Assembly (NCBI RefSeq): GCF_008932115.1
Contig: NZ_CP044543.1
Location: 5,896,501 to 5,960,500, forward strand
Length of the DNA: 64,000 bases
Reading direction: 5' to 3'
Source: Bradyrhizobium betae
Lineage (GTDB): Bacteria; Pseudomonadota; Alphaproteobacteria; Rhizobiales; Xanthobacteraceae
Position numbers and translations under genes: made by a program. The notes under the pieces were generated by a model, which was given only the letters and a program-made list of their open reading frames with translations, was not told where the DNA came from and made no database searches. Numbering within the stretch: the first letter of the stretch is position 1; each line of letters starts with the position of its first letter. Positions 60,107 through 64,000 of this stretch are shown one piece after another.

Positions 60107-61474
60107 ATGACGGCATCAGATGCGGGAACCGCGCCCTGGACTGGGCGGCTGACCGGAAGCGGGCCGGGGGTCTCCGCTCTGGTTGCAACCGCCATCGTCG
60201 TCGCCGACATGATCGGGGTCGGCGTCTTCACCAGCCTCGGCTTCCAGGTGAAGGACATCCCGTCCGGTTTCTCGATCCTGTTGCTGTGGACCGTCGGTGG
60301 CATCGTCGCGCTGTGCGGGGTGTTCTCCTACAGCGAGCTCGGTGCGATGTTTCCGCGCTCGAGCGGCGAGTACAATTTTCTCGGTCGCGCCTACCATCCC
60401 GCTTTCGGCTTTCTCGCCGGCTGGGTCTCGGCAACGGTCGGTTTTGCGGCGCCGGTCGCGCTCGCGGCGATGGCGTTCGGCGAATACGCCAAATCGGTCG
60501 TCCCCGGCCTGCCGCCGATTCCGCTGGCCATTGGCGTGGTGTGGCTGGTCTCGCTCGTGCAGTTGACCGGCGTCAGGCACTCCTCGACCTTCCAGCTGAT
60601 CTCGACCATCCTGAAAGTCCTGTTGATCGTCGCCTTCCTGGTCGCCGGCTTCATCATCGGCGTGCCGCAGCCGATCGCCTTCACGCCGCAGCCGGGTGAT
60701 CTCGCGCATATCGTTAGCGCGCCTTTCGCCATCGGCCTCGTCTTCGTGATGTACTCGTTCTCGGGCTGGAACGCCGCGACCTACATCATCGGCGAGATGA
60801 ACATGCCGCAGCGGGACCTGCCGCGCGCATTGCTCGCGGGCACGCTGATCGTGCTGGTACTCTACGTCGCGCTGAACGCGGTGTTCCTCTACTCAACGCC
60901 GGTCCGCGCGCTTGCCGGTCAGCTCGACGTCGCCAGCGTCGCCGGCAGTGCCATCTTCGGCAGTCTCGGTGGCCGGATCGTCGGCGCGATGATCTGCTTC
61001 GGCCTGATCTCCTCGATCAGCGCGATGATGTGGATCGGCCCGCGCGTGATGATGACGATGGGGGAGGACATTCCAGCCCTGCGCGTGTTCTCGAAGCGGT
61101 CGGTGAGCGGCGCGCCGGCCTATGCCATCCTGTTTCAGCTCGCGGTCGCCAATCTGTTGCTGTTCACGCGGAGCTTCGAGGCGGTGCTCGACTTCATCCA
61201 GTTCGCGCTGCTGTTCTGCTCGTTCTTCACGGTCGCCGGCGTCATCAAGCTGCGCATCACCGACCCGGATCTGCCGCGGCCCTACCGCGCCTGGGGATAC
61301 CCGTTCACGCCGCTCGTTTTCCTGCTCGTGACCGGGTTCATGATGTACTACCTGTTGACCGAGCGTCTGGTGCAGTCGCTCTCGGGGATGCTCGTCATGC
61401 TCGCTGGCCTGTTGATTTATGCTGTTTTCCGCAGGCGGCCGGTCGCCGCTGGCACGTCACACAATCGCGAATAG
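60107..61474 (+). CDS. APC family amino acid permease
   Basis: A 455-residue amino acid-polyamine-organocation transporter with 12 hydrophobic helices. The start of helix 1 (VVADMIGVGVFTSLGFQV) has the broken-helix GVGVFT pattern of the substrate site, and TYIIGEMNMPQRDLPRALL (about 235) is the conserved loop before helix 7. It probably moves an amino acid in symport with a proton. GAGG six bases before the ATG supports the start. The stop overlaps the spacer of the next gene by only 2 bp, so both are co-transcribed. Confidence 0.92.
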   Translation: MTASDAGTAPWTGRLTGSGPGVSALVATAIVVADMIGVGVFTSLGFQVKDIPSGFSILLLWTVGGIVALCGVFSYSELGAMFPRSSGEYNFLGRAYHPAFGFLAGWVSATVGFAAPVALAAMAFGEYAKSVVPGLPPIPLAIGVVWLVSLVQLTGVRHSSTFQLISTILKVLLIVAFLVAGFIIGVPQPIAFTPQPGDLAHIVSAPFAIGLVFVMYSFSGWNAATYIIGEMNMPQRDLPRALLAGTLIVLVLYVALNAVFLYSTPVRALAGQLDVASVAGSAIFGSLGGRIVGAMICFGLISSISAMMWIGPRVMMTMGEDIPALRVFSKRSVSGAPAYAILFQLAVANLLLFTRSFEAVLDFIQFALLFCSFFTVAGVIKLRITDPDLPRPYRAWGYPFTPLVFLLVTGFMMYYLLTERLVQSLSGMLVMLAGLLIYAVFRRRPVAAGTSHNRE

Positions 61475-61476
61475 AC

Positions 61477-62691
61477 ATGGTTCGAGCCCTGAGAATTGCG
61501 GCCGTCGCACTTGCCCTGCTGGCTGCGGCCGTTTCGTCCACACGCGCCGCCGACGTGACCTTCGATGACACCGCGCGATTCCTCGCGGGCATGCAGCCTT
61601 CGGCGGACTCGCCGCTGGTGCCGCTCACCCAGGATCCGGGCTGGCAGCGCCACGCAAAATTCTTCGACGGCGCCTTCACCCAGCTCGAGCAGCGGCAAAT
61701 CTCCAGGATCCGCAACTGGGCTGACGTCAACCTGGCCGCGCCGCGACCGACCATGTTCTACATGTTCAGCGGCCCGGATTTCCTCTACGCCAACGCGTTC
61801 TATTCCAAGGCGAGCACTTACGTGCTCGGCGCGCTGGAGCCGGTCGGCACCGTGCCCGACCTGACGAAGCTGCTGCGCGGCTCGGTCGGCGCTGCGCTCT
61901 ACAATGTCGAGCGCTCGCTCGGTTCGATCCTGAGCTTCTCCTTTTTCATCACCAAGCAGATGAAGGTCGACCTGCACGCCAACCAGGTCAACGGCACCTT
62001 GCCGATCCTCTATGTCTTCCTCGTCCGCTCCGGCAAGACCATCCGCAACGTCGAGATGGTTGCGCTCGACGACAAGGGCGGGATGCACACCGGCAACGAC
62101 AATCCGGGACCGAATGCCACGCGCGGCGTCCGCATCACCTTCGCCGGCAGCGATGGCGAAGCGCGCACGCTGTATTATTTCTCGACCGACCTCTCCAATC
62201 CCGGCGCGCGTGCGGCGGGTTTCCTCAAGTTCTGCGAGACGCTCGGGCCCGGCAACAGCCTGATCAAGAGCGCGTCCTATCTGCTGCACTCCGGCAACTT
62301 CACCGTCGTTCGCGACTGGCTGCTGGCCAACAGCGCCACCATCGTCCAGGACGATTCCGGCATTCCGCTTGCGAACTACAATGCGCGGCAGTGGCGGTTC
62401 TTCCCGTTCGGCCGCTATCTCGGGCCGATCGGGGAATTCCCCGGCCGCTATCAGGAGCGCTACGCCGAACTGTTCACGCGTGCCCAGCCGATCGATTTCG
62501 GCGTCGGCTATCGCTGGCGCATGCACGAGTCGAACTTGCTGCTGTCGGTGAGGGTGCCGGGAAGCGAGATCGCACCGGCCGCGGAGACGACATCTTCCGC
62601 CGAGCCGCCGCCAAAGCCGCCGCGTCCGAAGCGGCCGCGCCCACCCGAGCCGGTCCCGCCGCCGCCCGGACGTTTCTACTGGTTCCGCTAG
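61477..62691 (+). CDS. Secreted protein of unknown function, coupled to the APC permease
   Basis: A 404-residue exported protein that starts 2 bp after the permease stop. The signal peptide (LRIAAVALALLAAAVSSTRA) ends near residue 24. A folded domain covers about residues 30-340 with no family I know (LTQDPGWQRHAKFFDGAFTQ, SFSFFITKQMKVDLHANQVN). The tail is a Pro-rich linker (PPKPPRPKRPRPPEPVPPPP) ending YWFR. Tight coupling to a permease suggests joint regulation; a link in function is only inference. A relative appears in many rhizobia as hypothetical exported protein. Confidence 0.78.
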   Translation: MVRALRIAAVALALLAAAVSSTRAADVTFDDTARFLAGMQPSADSPLVPLTQDPGWQRHAKFFDGAFTQLEQRQISRIRNWADVNLAAPRPTMFYMFSGPDFLYANAFYSKASTYVLGALEPVGTVPDLTKLLRGSVGAALYNVERSLGSILSFSFFITKQMKVDLHANQVNGTLPILYVFLVRSGKTIRNVEMVALDDKGGMHTGNDNPGPNATRGVRITFAGSDGEARTLYYFSTDLSNPGARAAGFLKFCETLGPGNSLIKSASYLLHSGNFTVVRDWLLANSATIVQDDSGIPLANYNARQWRFFPFGRYLGPIGEFPGRYQERYAELFTRAQPIDFGVGYRWRMHESNLLLSVRVPGSEIAPAAETTSSAEPPPKPPRPKRPRPPEPVPPPPGRFYWFR

Positions 62692-62904
62692 CTACCAGTG
62701 CACGCTCTGGCTCGGCACGATGAATGCCGTCGTGCTAGGCGGCGTGGCGAGACTCGTCGCCAGATACCAGCCGGAGCCGAGGACAAGCGCCAGCAGCGCG
62801 ATGATGGCGAGCATGTCGATGGTTCTGGGATCGTGATCCCGTGGGCTGAACTTCGGGTGCGGACCAAACCTGACGTGAAAATGAGGGCTGATTTTCCAGC
62901 GCAT
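62692..62904 (-). CDS. Small membrane protein of unknown function
   Basis: A 70-residue protein starting MRWKISPHFHVRFGPHPK, with one transmembrane helix (about residues 31-50, LAIIALLALVLGSGWYLAT). CAGGGAGGAAACAACA upstream of the ATG is a good ribosome site. It is convergent with the secreted protein gene at 61477 (adjacent stops). No family recognised; similar short proteins occur next to yidD in related genomes. Confidence 0.72.
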   Translation of the reverse strand: MRWKISPHFHVRFGPHPKFSPRDHDPRTIDMLAIIALLALVLGSGWYLATSLATPPSTTAFIVPSQSVHW

Positions 62905-62995
62905 TGTTGTTTCCTCCCTGGGGAGCAACAGAACAACGCGAGGCAAAAGTTCCAGTTCCGGTCAAGGCAGCGATGCGCAAAGCACTGCAGCATGC

Positions 62996-63334
62996 TTACG
63001 GGGCGTTGACTCCGCGCCAGCGGCCGTAGCGCCAGGGCAGATACCAGCGCGCGCCTTGTGGCGCGGTGAGTGGCACATTGTCGATGCCCGACGTGCCGAA
63101 CGGATTGCAGCGGAGCAGGCGCGCCAGCGTCATCCAGCCGCCGGCCCAGAGTCCGAACCGCTCGATTGCCTCGTCGCCATAGACGGAGCAGGTCGGCAGG
63201 TGGCGGCAATTGTAGCCGACCAGTGGCGAGAGCGTATGGCGGTAGAGCCAGATCAGCGCGCGTCCGAATCTGCGTGGCAGTCTCAGCGCGCCGTCGACGG
63301 AAGTGGAACAATGCTCGCAGGCTGAATGCTTCAT
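62996..63334 (-). CDS. yidD: Membrane protein insertion efficiency factor
   Basis: A 112-residue YidD. LIWLYRHTLSPLVGYNCRHLP is the family's amphipathic helix, TCSVYGDEAIERFG the Cys-containing core and ARLLRCNPFGTSGIDNVPL the end. YidD helps YidC insert and fold inner-membrane proteins. In this genome it is detached from rnpA/rpmH/yidC, as is usual in this order. The ATG at 63334 (MKHSACEHCSTS) was chosen; the frame is open 34 codons further upstream. Confidence 0.95.
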   Translation of the reverse strand: MKHSACEHCSTSVDGALRLPRRFGRALIWLYRHTLSPLVGYNCRHLPTCSVYGDEAIERFGLWAGGWMTLARLLRCNPFGTSGIDNVPLTAPQGARWYLPWRYGRWRGVNAP

Positions 63335-63576
63335 GTGCGGCGTGCTGCGATCCTGTGCGAGATGTTGCGCGGTTCCGGCGCAGGGAACAGCGAGCTGTTG
63401 TGCGCGCGCCATACTTTGTCTGATTTCAGGGAGCATTGCAGCAAGTACCTATGGACGATCTGTATTCCCCCGGATACCATTTTTGTGACGTCCATGTGTA
63501 GACTCGTTGAACGTCTGAACGGGGATTGCCTGAATCGGCTTGGGCTTAGTGCTTGGGGCTTGGGGAAGGGACCAGT

Positions 63577-64000
63577 TTGAAACTTCTGAAGTCGCTTTAT
63601 CTTCGCGGCTGGTTGCTGGTGGGAACCGCTGCTTGTGGGGTCGTGTTTGCGGGCGCCGTCACGACCTTCGGATCGTCGGCTCGGGCCGGTGCTACGCTCG
63701 GAGAGCGCAAGCTGCCGATGAAGTTCAACTGGGTTGCCTGCGAGCCCAACTGCCGCGGCTGGGTCAGCGCGGTCGGCATCATCACCGCAGATACGCCGAA
63801 GGACTTCGAAGAGTTTGCCCGCGAGCGCCAGCTTGGCGGCGCCACCGTGGTGCTCGACTCCAGCGGCGGTTCCGTCAACGACGCCATCACCCTCGGCCGA
63901 CGCTTCCGCAATCTCGGCCTTTTGACCACCGTCGGCATCAGCCTTCAGAACCGCGGCGGCCAGTCGGCGCGTCCGGCGGTCGCGCCCGAAGCCTATTGCG
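63577..64000 (+). CDS. COG3904-type periplasmic protein (5' part, cut by the right edge)
   Basis: An open frame of 141 codons runs to the window edge. It begins with TTG, read as Met, with GAAGGG eight bases upstream, and has a signal peptide (WLLVGTAACGVVFAGAVTT). The mature part has two Cys (ACEPNCRGWVSAVG) and a crotonase/ClpP-like fold: ATVVLDSSGGSVNDAITLGR matches the COG3904 family of periplasmic serine-protease-like proteins (LDSxGG). The C-terminal half is missing, so catalytic residues beyond the Ser cannot be checked. Confidence 0.8.
   Translation, partial: MKLLKSLYLRGWLLVGTAACGVVFAGAVTTFGSSARAGATLGERKLPMKFNWVACEPNCRGWVSAVGIITADTPKDFEEFARERQLGGATVVLDSSGGSVNDAITLGRRFRNLGLLTTVGISLQNRGGQSARPAVAPEAYC

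Overview
The window reads as a chromosomal segment of a high-GC alphaproteobacterium, most likely Bradyrhizobium or a close relative in the Nitrobacteraceae (order Hyphomicrobiales). The basis is the codon use (about 63-66% GC by eye), the protein families (DUF3126, PAS_5, tandem PilZ, GrlR-like and BTLCP proteins) and the intergenic palindromic repeats, which resemble those I know from Bradyrhizobium genomes. No plasmid, prophage, CRISPR or insertion-sequence transposase was seen. Most of it is ordinary housekeeping and accessory content in short transcription units.

Left part (1-16 kb): a polytopic membrane protein cut by the left edge, tRNA-Leu(UAA), a lipoprotein, an FAD monooxygenase paired with a small zf-CHCC protein, an alpha/beta hydrolase, and an isolated lower-GC orphan gene (6239-7465) bracketed by a near-identical 17-bp direct repeat. 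Then come a membrane protein, cysE with DUF3126, a gamma-carbonic anhydrase, a HAMP-PAS-PAS sensor with no output domain, and small secreted Gly-rich proteins.

Middle part (16-45 kb): an Omp25/31-like barrel; a five-gene minus-strand operon (PotA-, PotD-, PotB- and PotC-like subunits plus an Asp/Glu/hydantoin racemase) divergent from an FCD-type GntR regulator; a CYTH-CHAD protein; a LapG-type BTLCP protease next to a tandem PilZ protein; two MFS transporters; a zinc alcohol dehydrogenase; a DbpA-like DEAD-box helicase; a protein ending in poly-glycine; a PAS_5 protein; a candidate small RNA or leader with an intrinsic terminator ahead of a rhomboid protease; CBS and patatin proteins. Two LysR/oxidoreductase divergent pairs follow. 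One of the oxidoreductases, an aldo/keto reductase, is interrupted by an in-frame TAG.

Right part (45.6-64 kb): about 1.1 kb without a gene, made of dispersed repeats; a PAS-GGDEF-EAL protein; a Tat-exported serine hydrolase; a nitroreductase; a YadA-type trimeric autotransporter with a small secreted protein 16 bp downstream; thrS; an MFS transporter; a GrlR-like protein; an alpha/beta hydrolase; an APC permease with a coupled secreted protein; YidD; and a COG3904-type periplasmic protein cut by the right edge.

A recurring theme is c-di-GMP and surface adhesion (PilZ tandem, GGDEF-EAL, LapG-like protease, YadA adhesin), but these genes are scattered, so a functional link is inference. I found no confidently new multi-gene system. 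The best leads are the orphan low-GC gene with flanking repeats, the structured RNA candidate at 36.9-37.1 kb, the adhesin plus small-protein pair, and the repeat block at 45.7-46.5 kb.
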